Assembly (NCBI GenBank): GCA_903877125.1
Contig: CAIRCM010000087.1
Coordinates: forward strand, 24,246-88,245
Direction: 5' to 3'
Length of the DNA stretch: 64,000 nucleotides
Source of the DNA: an uncultured Acetobacteraceae bacterium
Lineage (GTDB): Bacteria; Pseudomonadota; Alphaproteobacteria; Acetobacterales; Acetobacteraceae
The notes beneath the pieces are model-generated. The model did not search any database and was not told the origin of the DNA. It saw only the letters and a list, made by a program, of their open reading frames with translations. Positions 9,381-17,641 of this stretch are shown piece after piece (positions within the stretch are counted from its first letter, which is position 1; each line of letters opens with the position of its first letter). Made by a program: the position numbers and the translations under genes.

Positions 9381-9761
9381 ATGACACCCCTGTCCGATCG
9401 TGAAAAAACCGAGGTCCGGCGGCATTGCGGCTACCCCACTGCCGCGGTCGCCGGAACCGGAGGAATGAGCGGGGTATTCTATCAGCTTTGCGTCTTGCTT
9501 GAGACCAGACTGAATGTGCTGACCGACGCCGAGTTGGCGATTGTTCGGCGATATATCGCGACGCTTGCTTCTTTGGAACTGGCCGTTCCGCGGGCCGGCG
9601 ATAGCTTGGATACAGATCAGGCAGCTGTATGGACCCGGAACAGGTCGGAACCCCAGGACCGTATGGGGCTATTCGACGAATGGCGCCGGCGGCTGTGTGC
9701 TTTTATCGGCGTGCAGCCTGGTCCCTATTTTCCGAAGTCTGGCGTCAGGGTGATCGTGTGA
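9381..9761 (+). CDS. Phage head-tail connector-type protein
   Basis: 126 aa from ATG 9381, which follows AGGAGG at 9361-9366; a TTG at 9348 overlapping the capsid gene is possible but lacks a ribosome site. The helical protein contains LTDAELAIVRRYIATLASLE and DEWRRRLCAFIG, and follows the capsid gene, where contractile phages place the head-completion adaptor. No diagnostic motif was recognised; assignment rests on position and helical size. Confidence 0.55.
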   Translation: MTPLSDREKTEVRRHCGYPTAAVAGTGGMSGVFYQLCVLLETRLNVLTDAELAIVRRYIATLASLELAVPRAGDSLDTDQAAVWTRNRSEPQDRMGLFDEWRRRLCAFIGVQPGPYFPKSGVRVIV

Positions 9762-9762
9762 C

Positions 9763-10407
9763 ATGGAACAAGCGAAGCTCCTGGACCGCATGCGTTGGGG
9801 TATGAATATCGCGGCCCGGACCATCGGAGCGATAACACACCTTTATCGTCCCCGGTCTGTTGACAATCCCTTGCATCCGACCAATCGGATTCTTCGCATG
9901 CACGCAGCGTTCATGCCTCGCCGCGGGACTATCATTACAGGCAACGGTTATGGCGAGGCATTGTGGCGTGGGCTCTTCGACGCTGCCTATACACAGGCAG
10001 GTGACTACCTGGTTCAACCTGACCGTACGTTGTTCATCGCCAGTCAACAGGGGCTGACAGAACCGCTCTGCGTTCAGACAAACCGAGCCATAACGATATC
10101 CCGAGCAGCGCCGCCTGGAACTTTGGGTGCGGTTCCCTATGGTGGGATGATTGCCGGGAATTCGATGGTTTTACTGGAAAACTGGCCGGCCAGTGTCTTG
10201 GGTATTAGTCATAACGGCAGACCGACGGCGGGTCTACCAAATGATGTCTCCGCGGCATTCTGGACGGTGCTGATGCCGGCGTGGGACGGCATACGGTTGC
10301 AAACGGGCGATTTATATACCGATGATCTTGGGCGCAGCGCGATCATCGTGTCGTCCGAACTGACCGATATGGGCTGGCGGTTGACCGCGAAACAGGCGAC
10401 AACCTGA
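9763..10407 (+). CDS. Phage neck/virion protein of unknown exact role
   Basis: 214 aa, starting one base after the previous stop. It is largely beta (TIITGNGYGEALW, GDLYTDDLGRSAIIVSSEL) and closes with GWRLTAKQ. The position between connector and tail-terminator genes suggests a neck or head-closure protein. Its TGA overlaps the next ATG by one base, so translation is probably coupled. Family not recognised beyond being a conserved-looking phage gene. Confidence 0.5.
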   Translation: MEQAKLLDRMRWGMNIAARTIGAITHLYRPRSVDNPLHPTNRILRMHAAFMPRRGTIITGNGYGEALWRGLFDAAYTQAGDYLVQPDRTLFIASQQGLTEPLCVQTNRAITISRAAPPGTLGAVPYGGMIAGNSMVLLENWPASVLGISHNGRPTAGLPNDVSAAFWTVLMPAWDGIRLQTGDLYTDDLGRSAIIVSSELTDMGWRLTAKQATT

Positions 10408-11216
10408 TGGCTGATATTGCAGATGTCGAGACGACTTTGGTCTCACTGGTGACGGCTGCTCTATATCCTAGCGGGACAGCGCCGTTGGGCCCGGTGGGAG
10501 CGGACTGCCGCATCTACCGCGGCTGGCCCTCACCGGCTGGCTTGGATGCTGATCTCAGGGCTGGGCTGGTCAATGTGAGCATCTTCCCGGATGCGGCGCC
10601 AGGCCAAACCATGACACCATATCCTTCGGAATGGCATGGAACCACCATGACGCCAACGCTTCTTGCGGCTGTGATTGGGCATACCATCAATTTCAGCGGT
10701 ATGGCGGCCGCAGGCCAGCTGGTTGGAATCCGTATCGACAATAGTACATTCGTGTACCCAATCGCTGGTGGTGATACTCCAGCGTCGGTCGCCGCGAATT
10801 TGGCTGCGATGATCGCACCAACGTTTATCGTGCAACTGTCAGGTCCGACATTGACCGTTCCCGGCGCCGGGACGCTTATTGTTCGGGTGGTAGCCGGGAG
10901 CCCGGCTTTGCGAGAGGTAAGGCGCCAATTGCATGATTTTAGGATCAGCTTCTGGTGTCCGACGCCGATGCTTCGCGACAGCGCCTGCGGAATCGTTGAT
11001 ACGACCCTGGCGGGACTGACTTTTATCGGGTTCTCCGATGCCAGTTTTGGTCGAATACAGTACAAAAATACAGTAGTATTTGATCAGTCGCAGAGCTCCA
11101 TTTTGTATCGACGGGATCTCATTTATTCGATCGAATACCCGACGATATTGTCCACGACACTCCCCGCGATGATATTTGGTGACATCGTGCTGGGCGACGT
11201 TCTGGCGATTGCCTAG
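10407..11216 (+). CDS. Phage neck/tail-completion protein
   Basis: 269 aa. The N-terminal helix (VETTLVSLVTAALYP) followed by GLVNVSIFPD and a late FRISFWCPTP segment resembles tail-completion or terminator proteins that precede the sheath gene in myophages. A middle part (about 75-165) looks like an inserted beta domain (HTINFSGMA, GTLIVRVVAG). It sits directly before the sheath gene. Role inferred from position. Confidence 0.5.
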   Translation: MADIADVETTLVSLVTAALYPSGTAPLGPVGADCRIYRGWPSPAGLDADLRAGLVNVSIFPDAAPGQTMTPYPSEWHGTTMTPTLLAAVIGHTINFSGMAAAGQLVGIRIDNSTFVYPIAGGDTPASVAANLAAMIAPTFIVQLSGPTLTVPGAGTLIVRVVAGSPALREVRRQLHDFRISFWCPTPMLRDSACGIVDTTLAGLTFIGFSDASFGRIQYKNTVVFDQSQSSILYRRDLIYSIEYPTILSTTLPAMIFGDIVLGDVLAIA

Positions 11217-11252
11217 ATTTTTTCTCATTAACATGTCGCGAGGCAGATAATT

Positions 11253-12816
11253 ATGCCAGTTGTTCAACAAGGTGCGATTAACACCACGGCGCTGATCGTG
11301 CCCGATCTATATGTGCAGGTGGTCCCACCCCAAAATCTGGTCCTGAATGGCGTTTCTACAAATATTGTTGGGGTCGTTGGCACGGCTTCCTGGGGGCCGG
11401 TCAGTCAGCCAGTTATCGTTTCGACAATGGCTGACTATGGTTCGACGTTCGGTCCAGTGGTCGCCCGTGCTTATGACATGGGAACCCATGTTGCGACCGC
11501 TGTACAGCAGGGTGCACAGGACTTCCGATGTGTGCGGGTAACCGACGGCTCCGACACCGCCGCCGAGGCAAGCCCCCCGGGCTCGACGGTCACGTTCACA
11601 GCGATCTACACAGGGTCCTTAGGTAACCAGATTGCGGTCGCACTGCAGACGGGATCGCGTTCCTCCACCTGGCGTCTAGTGGTCGCGCTGCCCGGTTGTT
11701 TACCGGAATTATACGACAATATTGGTGGCACTGGGGCCACGTTCTGGGCCAACCTCGCGATGGCAGTCAATGTCGGACAAGGTCCGCAGCGCGGACCGTC
11801 CCAGTTGATCAAGATGAACGCTGGCGGTGCAACCGTGGCTCCGTCTGCGTTCACTTTGACGCTAGGCAGCGCCGTGCCGGGCACCGATGGTGTATCAGGT
11901 GTGGGGACCCCACAACTTATCGGCCAGGATGGGGCGACGCGTACAGGTCTGTATGCGCTCCGCGGGCAGGGGTGCGGTATAGCGCTGATCGCGGATATGG
12001 CCGACCACACGAGTTGGACGGTTCAGGCTGCTTTCGGCTTACAGGAAGGAATCTACATGATTCTGACCGGCCCCGCCGGCGACAACATTCAGAACGCGAT
12101 TGCCGTGATGCATGCGGCGGGGCTCGACTCCTACGCTGCGAAGTTGATGTTTGGCGACTGGCTGTGGTGGTCCGATCAAACAAACGGCACTGTTCGCCTC
12201 GTGTCGCCCCAGGGGTTCGTGGCCGGACGTCTGGCCAATTTGTCCCCGGAACAATCGAGCCTTAACAAGCAGTTGTTCGGCATCCTGGGAAGCCAGAAAT
12301 CCGGCGTGCCGGGGTCAGGTCAAGCAACATCGTATTCGGACGCCGATCTCTCCGCGTTGCTGAGTGCTGGTCTCGATGTGATTTCCAACCCACAGCCAGG
12401 TGGGAGTTTCTGGGGTGTCAGGGGGGGGGCGCAACTCTTCGTCCAATGTGGCGATCAATGGTGACAATTACACGAGGCTCACGAACTACATTGCCGCCAC
12501 TCTTTCGGCGGGTATGGGCATTTACGTGGGACGGCTTATCAATGCGACTCTGCTTCGCCAAATTCGCGCGACGCTCTTGTCATTCCTGCAGAACATGCTG
12601 AGTCAGGGTATGCTTGGCAGTGTCACCGGTGCGCTGCCCTTCAGCGTCATTTGCGACGCATCGAACAATCCGGCCAGCAGAACGGGACTGGGATACGTCC
12701 AGGCCGACATTCAGGTGCAGTACCAAGCGATCAACGAGATTTTCCTTATCAACCTCGAAGGCGGGCAAACGGTAAGTGTGTCGACGCAGACCCTACCTTC
12801 CGGCCAGCCAGCGTAA
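11253..12816 (+). pseudogene. Contractile tail sheath protein, frameshifted at a G9 tract
   Basis: The N-terminal 390 codons (NIVGVVGTASWGPV near the start, later WWSDQTNG and QGFVAGRLANLSPEQSS) are typical tail sheath. At nine G (12421-12429) the frame goes astray and stops at TGA 12462-12464. The conserved sheath C-terminus (RNSSSNVAINGDNY, then RLTNYIAATLSAGMG) continues in the frame one base later, ending at TAA 12816. With eight G the gene is one 520-aa frame. The lost C-terminal part includes the tube-facing, polymer-linking domain, so an unshifted product should not assemble. The situation parallels the portal gene, with the same tract length and the same one-base excess. Confidence 0.88.
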
Positions 12817-12828
12817 CGGGAGCAGCAC

Positions 12829-13257
12829 GTGTCATTTACAGCTTTCTCGGTTGGTCGAGACACCCAACTGGTGGTCATGGTACCATCGGGGCGCATCGAT
12901 CTGACCTATGTTACTGCCTTTGAAAGCCACCAGCTGACCCAGTCGGTCCGGGTCGCCAGAATGGACGGTGTCAATATGGGTACGGAACTTCCCAAAGGCT
13001 GGGAAGGTGCATTCGAGCTCGACCGTGGCAACTCGTCCGTAGACGACTTTATAGCGGCGATGGAGCAGCAGTATCTCAATGGCGGCGGATCAGTCACCGG
13101 GACGATGTATCAGTACATCACAGAGCCGGACGGTTCGACCTCCACCTACCAGTATGATGGCGTGTCGTTTCGGCTCGCCAGTTCCGGCACATGGCGCGGC
13201 GATGCGAGTGTTAAACAAAAACTAGAGTTCTTTGCTGCTACTCGTCGGAGGATTTGA
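12829..13257 (+). CDS. Tail tube protein (gpFII-like)
   Basis: 142 aa, GTG start with GGGAG upstream. It starts MSFTAFSVGRD and contains KGWEGAFELDRGNSSVDDFI and VTGTMYQYITEPDG. The beta-barrel size, place after the sheath gene and overlap with the chaperone gene match myophage tube proteins. It would stack as hexamer rings inside the sheath. Intact; TGA 13255-13257 overlaps the next ATG. Confidence 0.75.
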   Translation: MSFTAFSVGRDTQLVVMVPSGRIDLTYVTAFESHQLTQSVRVARMDGVNMGTELPKGWEGAFELDRGNSSVDDFIAAMEQQYLNGGGSVTGTMYQYITEPDGSTSTYQYDGVSFRLASSGTWRGDASVKQKLEFFAATRRRI

Positions 13258-13610
13258 TGACCCCGACCGCTTTGGTTCTGTCGGCGGGCCGCGAGCGTTT
13301 GACCGTGACGGATCACGCTAACCGCGTCCTGGTGGTCCGGCGTCTGAACGCGCTGGATAAGCTTCGCCTCCTAAAGGCTGCGGGTCCGGTGCTTTCCGAG
13401 AACCAAGCCTGGCTTGGGGTAGCGATGCTGGCGGCGTCGGTCGTCGAAATCGACGGTGTGCCGGTCCCCTTGCCGACTACCGAGCAGCAAATCGAGGGGC
13501 TGGTGGGTCGGTTGGGAGACGACGGACTGGATGCCGTCGCCGCGCTGCTCGCTGGGTCGGAAAATTCTGGCGCGGATATGTCGGGAAACTTGCCAGGCAC
13601 CCCGATCTGA
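13257..13610 (+). CDS. Tail assembly chaperone, short form (gpG/E-like)
   Basis: 117 aa from ATG 13257, with GGAGG a few bases upstream. The alpha-helical protein has RRLNALDKLRLLKAAG and EQQIEGLVGRLGDDGLDAVA. It occupies the slot between tube and tape-measure genes where tailed phages encode an assembly chaperone. The short form stops at TGA 13608-13610, inside the loop of a stem-loop; a -1 frameshift gives a longer form. Confidence 0.75.
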   Translation: MTPTALVLSAGRERLTVTDHANRVLVVRRLNALDKLRLLKAAGPVLSENQAWLGVAMLAASVVEIDGVPVPLPTTEQQIEGLVGRLGDDGLDAVAALLAGSENSGADMSGNLPGTPI

Positions 13611-13792
13611 TCGACTGCTTATATCTGATCAGGAACGGGGTGCCTTTTGACGTTGCATTCTCTCTACCGACTGACGACCGGCGAGCATTTATTGTTGCTC
13701 TTGGCACGCTCGACGGAGGACATTTCGATTGGTCCTCTGGGCGGTGGAGCAGTGAAGGCTCGCCATCGCGTGACACAGGGCATTGGCAATGA
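13257..13792 (+). CDS. Tail assembly chaperone, -1 frameshift product (gpGT/E'-like)
   Basis: After codon AAC (13587-13589) a -1 slip enters a second open frame starting CTT GCC AGG CAC CCC and running to TGA 13790-13792, adding 67 residues to give about 178 aa. The extension reads LARHPDLIDCLYLIRNGVPF and later FIVALGTLDGGHFDW, a strong match to the usual C-terminal chaperone domain (GVPFDVAFSLP pattern) of alphaproteobacterial phages. In lambda the G:GT ratio is set by such slippage and controls tape-measure loading. The stop overlaps the next gene as ATGA. Confidence 0.85.
13583..13645 (+). promoter_or_regulatory. Programmed -1 ribosomal frameshift signal
   Basis: The heptamer G GGA AAC (13583-13589) is in the correct phase for tandem slippage. 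After a 5-base spacer comes a perfect 10-bp stem, AGGCACCCCG (13595-13604) with CGGGGTGCCT (13636-13645). Inside the loop, CTGATC and GATCAG can pair to extend the structure. The zero-frame stop TGA lies within this loop. Lambda uses the closely related G GGA AAG. Confidence 0.88.
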
Positions 13793-14715
13793 CGGCATTT
13801 CCGCCGAGTTACGTGAGATTGACGGCGGGTGTGCTGCGATCGGTCCTCGGCATAGCACGCCTCAAGACCTCCGCCGCTCATCGACCGAAGACCGGTCGCA
13901 GTACCGCGCCCAGCGTCCGAGATTTGAAACAAGATGCCGGGACGCGGGCCTGTTCGACCAACGACCACGGGGTGCGGGAGGCTTCCACGAAACACGGTGC
14001 CGCGGTTCAGCCATTGATTTCGCATCGGCGTCCTGCGGCAACGGCGGTGGGACCAAGCATCCGCGGCCCGGTTATCCGACAATTGGCCCGAAGGTCTCTA
14101 GGCGGATTGGACAAAGGCAATAAAGATCGAGCCCTGTCACCAGTTCGGCTATCCAGCGCCACTGGATTGAGCAGGATGCGAATACCTGGCCTTTATTCGC
14201 GACCCTCGGTAGGCGCGCAGGTGGGGCGCACTGGTCCGGCGGTGCCGAAGCGGTCCGGGGCCCAGGGGCGTGCAACCGTAGTACCTTCGAGTGGGAGATT
14301 GTTCGGCTGCGGGGTTCACTTGCCGGTTGCGGTCGTGCCCCGACCTGCGGCCACCAGCGTACCACCTAGGCTAGCCGTGGTGGGGCGTACGAATGGCGCC
14401 CGAAATCTCGGTTCTATGGCCCCAACGATCGATCGAACATCGTCATCGCCGGTGGCGCAGATGCGGTTGGTGGCGATGTCACAAGATCAGAGGGCGCTTG
14501 CCACCACACTGGGGCGGTCAGGTTCACAACTTGCGGATCCGTCAGCCTCCCCCGAGGCGGGGACGGTTCCGACCGAGATTCATATCGACGGTCAGTTACT
14601 TGGGCAATGGGTGGTTAATCACCTGGAACAGACGCTTACACAGCCTTCGACGTCCGCGAATTTTGTAACAAACCACGGGCTCCCAACCTGGCCAGGTCAA
14701 TCGCCCTTTCTTTAA
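13789..14715 (+). CDS. Tape-measure-position tail protein, very short (gpT-like slot)
   Basis: 308 aa from ATG 13789, overlapping the chaperone stop (ATGA). It is the only gene between chaperone and gpU, where the tape measure always lies. The C-terminus (EIHIDGQLLGQWVVNHLEQT followed by a Ser/Thr-Pro tail) resembles the end of tail proteins in related prophages. Residues 30-250 are rich in Arg, Ser, Pro and Gly, with no hydrophobic helices and no long heptads, unlike a normal tape measure of 600-1000 residues. It could be an internally deleted tape measure or a different tail protein. Confidence 0.5.
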   Translation: MTAFPPSYVRLTAGVLRSVLGIARLKTSAAHRPKTGRSTAPSVRDLKQDAGTRACSTNDHGVREASTKHGAAVQPLISHRRPAATAVGPSIRGPVIRQLARRSLGGLDKGNKDRALSPVRLSSATGLSRMRIPGLYSRPSVGAQVGRTGPAVPKRSGAQGRATVVPSSGRLFGCGVHLPVAVVPRPAATSVPPRLAVVGRTNGARNLGSMAPTIDRTSSSPVAQMRLVAMSQDQRALATTLGRSGSQLADPSASPEAGTVPTEIHIDGQLLGQWVVNHLEQTLTQPSTSANFVTNHGLPTWPGQSPFL

Positions 14716-14734
14716 GCAATAAGGTTTCCAGATA

Positions 14735-15469
14735 ATGAGCGGTACCGTCCTCACACTCGGACCCGTTGTCTTCCGGGACTTTGAAATTCCGTCCGCGATT
14801 TCGTTTGGCGGGCACCAGCGTATGGCAGTTCGGTATCTGACGAACGGGCAGCGTGTCACCGACCTTCTTGGTCCGGACGACGCGGCGATTTCGTTCAGCG
14901 GTGTTTTGTCCGGGCCGAATGCCAGCTCGCGGGCCCAGCAGATCGATGCGCTACGCACGGTCGGCCAACCGCTGAACCTCAGCTGGGGTGATTTTCTCTA
15001 TACAGTCGTTATCGAGACATTCTCCGCGGCGTTCGCTAACCAAAGCTGGATTCCTTACACCATTCGTTGCTCGATATTGAGCAACCCAAACGCCGTCACG
15101 GCGGGGATCGCACTGTCGGGGATTGAGGCAGCTCTTTCTTCACTGAATATCCTGTACAGTTCCGTGCCAACTGCACTGCTCCCAGTGTCCGACCCGCGCG
15201 CGCTGCTTACGCCCAATCCGACGAACGTGACCCCGAACCAAGTAAGCGCGGCTGCAGCTGTCCTCCAGCAGTCTGCGGTTGCGCTGACGGCAGCGCAACT
15301 GGGACAAGAGGCATTGTTGACGAAGACGCCTTTGAGCGGTGGGCCGTCGGTCTCAGTCTATCCCCGCATATTTGCGACGATGTCGGCAGCCGCGGCGAAC
15401 ATTCAGTTTATGGCGTTCGCACAAGACTGCCTGGGATCAGCGGTTGTGCAACTTAGTCAGGCCCGTTGA
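14735..15469 (+). CDS. Tail protein gpU-like
   Basis: 244 aa. The N-terminal 110 residues (GPVVFRDFEIPSAISFGGHQ, then VTDLLGPDDAAISFSGVL, DALRTVGQPLNLSWGDFLY) match the P2 gpU pattern: a beta domain with a GP-D-I-x-F-S-G core and a later GxxxxLxWG turn. The Ala/Leu/Ser-rich C-terminal half (about 120-244) is helical and extends beyond gpU. gpU caps or finishes the tail near the baseplate. The stop overlaps the gpX start. Confidence 0.65.
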   Translation: MSGTVLTLGPVVFRDFEIPSAISFGGHQRMAVRYLTNGQRVTDLLGPDDAAISFSGVLSGPNASSRAQQIDALRTVGQPLNLSWGDFLYTVVIETFSAAFANQSWIPYTIRCSILSNPNAVTAGIALSGIEAALSSLNILYSSVPTALLPVSDPRALLTPNPTNVTPNQVSAAAAVLQQSAVALTAAQLGQEALLTKTPLSGGPSVSVYPRIFATMSAAAANIQFMAFAQDCLGSAVVQLSQAR

Positions 15470-15663
15470 CGATGAGCGGCACAATTATCGTCTTTTCCGG
15501 AAATCTTTTTCAGATCGCCGCACAATATCTCGGCGATGCCACGCAATGGATACGGATCGCGGAACTCAATCATTTGCGGGACCCGGACATTTATTGCCAA
15601 ACACAACTGACTCTGCCTTCGGTAGACCCTACGGCTGGGGGTGGCATTGTCGTTCAGTCTTGA
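15466..15663 (+). CDS. LysM-type tail protein gpX-like
   Basis: 65 aa. The short LysM-like fold is visible: GNLFQIAAQYLGDATQWIRI followed by AELNHLRDPDI. P2 gpX is a 67-residue protein of the same type in the same place. It is thought to act at the tail tube/baseplate junction. The ATG overlaps the gpU stop, and the end overlaps the gpD GTG start by 23 bases, so the three genes are translationally coupled. Confidence 0.8.
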   Translation: MTMSGTIIVFSGNLFQIAAQYLGDATQWIRIAELNHLRDPDIYCQTQLTLPSVDPTAGGGIVVQS

Positions 15664-16699
15664 CCCTGCGACCGCCCGTACCCCGCGTCTGCGCGCAATA
15701 CTGAATGACGATACACTCTTGGCCGTGCAAAGCGCGCAGACTACGCACCATGGATCATACAGTGCCGCGAGCTACAATCTAGTCGTGCCCATATCGGAAG
15801 GTGTCGGCTTGTCTAAGGCGGAGTGGGCAAGTCTGGGGCAAGCACGTGTCAGGATCCAGGTCTCGCTGAACCCGAACCAGCCCTTTACCGATCTGGTGGA
15901 GGGCTATTGCGATAAGATCCAGATTCATCCGGTGATCGGCTGCGCGCATCTCGCCGGACGAGATCTCTCGGCATCAATGATCGATAACAAGTCGCCATCG
16001 GATTATCAGAACCAAAGTCCCGCGGAAATTGTCCAAGCCATTTGCCAGCGGCATGGATTGACAGCGGTCGTCACTGCTACGGCAAGTTTCGCCGGCCGTT
16101 GTTATGCGGGAAATAGTACGGTTGTTTCTCTTGCCCAATACACGGCCCTCTCGAGCGATTGGGATGTTCTGGTCTGTCTTGGCCAAACGCTTGGGTTCGA
16201 CGTGTTTATCGTCGGACACACGTTATATTTCCGACCAAGTATATCCGTATCAGACACGCCCCAATATGTGTACGCTGGCAGCCTGGTAGATCTTTCAATG
16301 TTACGAATGTTGCCCCTTTCGGGGGGAAGCACGGTTACGATCTCAAGCTGGAATTCCGCGCTGGGTGCGAGCGTGACCGCCACGGCGAATTCGGATTCCT
16401 CGGGCACTGCGAGTTATTCGGACGGTAAAATTGCGGCTTCGTATTTGGGGATGTTACCGAATGCGTCAGTGAGCGAGGCTCAAGCCCTCGCATCCCGGGT
16501 CGCCCAGTCAATCAATGCGGAGGCGATGTCGATAGAATTCAGCATGCCAGGCGATATATCGCTGAACACTATGCAGCCGCTCAGGCTCTGTGGTTCGAAT
16601 ACCGCTTTCGACGTTACATACAAGATCGACTGCATTGTTCGAAAATTCCGTCCACGATCTGGATTTGTCCAAACAGTCCGGGCCAAATTACTCACGTGA
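15641..16699 (+). CDS. Baseplate hub protein gpD-like
   Basis: 352 aa, GTG start inside the end of gpX. The sequence follows the gpD/gp27 hub plan: an N-terminal barrel (LVVPISEGVG), the LVEGYCDKIQIHP and GRDLSASMIDNKSP segment, then PAEIVQAICQRHGLTAVV and a late beta part with MSIEFSMPGD. The hub trimer joins the tail tube to the spike. The late control naming comes from P2. Intact. Confidence 0.82.
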   Translation: MALSFSLDPATARTPRLRAILNDDTLLAVQSAQTTHHGSYSAASYNLVVPISEGVGLSKAEWASLGQARVRIQVSLNPNQPFTDLVEGYCDKIQIHPVIGCAHLAGRDLSASMIDNKSPSDYQNQSPAEIVQAICQRHGLTAVVTATASFAGRCYAGNSTVVSLAQYTALSSDWDVLVCLGQTLGFDVFIVGHTLYFRPSISVSDTPQYVYAGSLVDLSMLRMLPLSGGSTVTISSWNSALGASVTATANSDSSGTASYSDGKIAASYLGMLPNASVSEAQALASRVAQSINAEAMSIEFSMPGDISLNTMQPLRLCGSNTAFDVTYKIDCIVRKFRPRSGFVQTVRAKLLT

Positions 16700-16738
16700 A
16701 GGGTTTGTTTTACGCCCTTTCGCAAAGGATCCCACACA

Positions 16739-17254
16739 ATGCAGCGGCTCCGCGATGCGATAAGAAATCAAGCTGGTTTGGTGAACCGTACCTTGGGACA
16801 GCCACGCTTCGGCGTCGTGACGTCCTTCAATCAAGCCAACTACACCGCCCGTGTAAAGCTCCAACCCGAGGGCACGTTAACTGGTTGGTTGCCAGTGTTG
16901 TCGCCATGGACTGGTGGCGGCTGGGGCATGGTGTGCCCCTTGGCGGCTGGCGACCAGGTACTGGTGGTTCCGCAGGAGGGTAATGCTGAACATGGAGTCG
17001 TTGTTGGCAGAATTTATTCAAACCTGTCGACGCCGCCGCAACCACCGAGCGGGGAGATGTGGATCGTGCATTCGTCGGGTGCCAGTCTTCAATTGAAGGC
17101 AAATGGGAGTGTCGCGATATCTGGAGACCTGCATGTCGCGGGTGACGTCTACGACAGCCATGGGCCTCTATCGCGTCTCCGTCAGACGTACGACACCCAC
17201 GTTCATCAGATTCCCGCGGGTGGGACCACCACGCCTCCCAACATTACGGACTAA
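16739..17254 (+). CDS. Baseplate spike protein gpV-like
   Basis: 171 aa. An N-terminal OB-fold-like part (FGVVTSFNQANYTARVKLQP, LAAGDQVLVVPQEG, HGVVVGRIYS) leads into a short beta-helix stem and an apex with THVH near the C-terminus. In P2 gpV and phi92 gp138 such an HxH apex binds iron and sharpens the membrane-piercing tip. The protein forms a trimer under the hub. Intact, with AAAGGA upstream of ATG 16739. Confidence 0.85.
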   Translation: MQRLRDAIRNQAGLVNRTLGQPRFGVVTSFNQANYTARVKLQPEGTLTGWLPVLSPWTGGGWGMVCPLAAGDQVLVVPQEGNAEHGVVVGRIYSNLSTPPQPPSGEMWIVHSSGASLQLKANGSVAISGDLHVAGDVYDSHGPLSRLRQTYDTHVHQIPAGGTTTPPNITD

Positions 17255-17257
17255 ACG

Positions 17258-17641
17258 ATGGCATTGGACATTGGACACGAATGGGCTGGCGACCTGACGG
17301 TAGGACCAACCGGCGACCTGAGCGCCGTCGGCGGGTCTGCCGCGGTTACCCAGAGGATACTGAGGCGGCTGCTTACCAACCCGGGCGATTATATATGGAA
17401 TCCAATCTATGGGGCGGGACTGCCGGGGTTTGTCGGCACGCCTGAATCGAATGTTCACATTGGGGCGATTGTGCGACGCCAGATGGCGTTGGAGGCCAGC
17501 GTCGCGGCCTCCCCCACCCCCGACGTATCAGTCTTGAGAACCGACGGCACCGGAGCGGGGAGTTTCGAGGTTACCATTCGGTACGCCGACGCGCCCATCG
17601 GGCAGTTGGTTTCAATGACCTTACCGGTAACGGGTAGAACC
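17258..17641 (+). CDS. Baseplate wedge protein gpW/gp25-like, reading through into gpJ
   Basis: About 128 residues before the gpJ ATG. The gp25 core is clear: GDLTVGPTGDLSAVGG, AVTQRILRRLLTNPGDYIWN and YGAGLPGFVG. It forms the first layer of the wedge. The frame has no stop before the gpJ start and continues into it; a TAG lies one base out of frame at about 17635, so a lost base in the GGG there would explain an accidental fusion. A true W-J fusion cannot be excluded. Confidence 0.75.
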
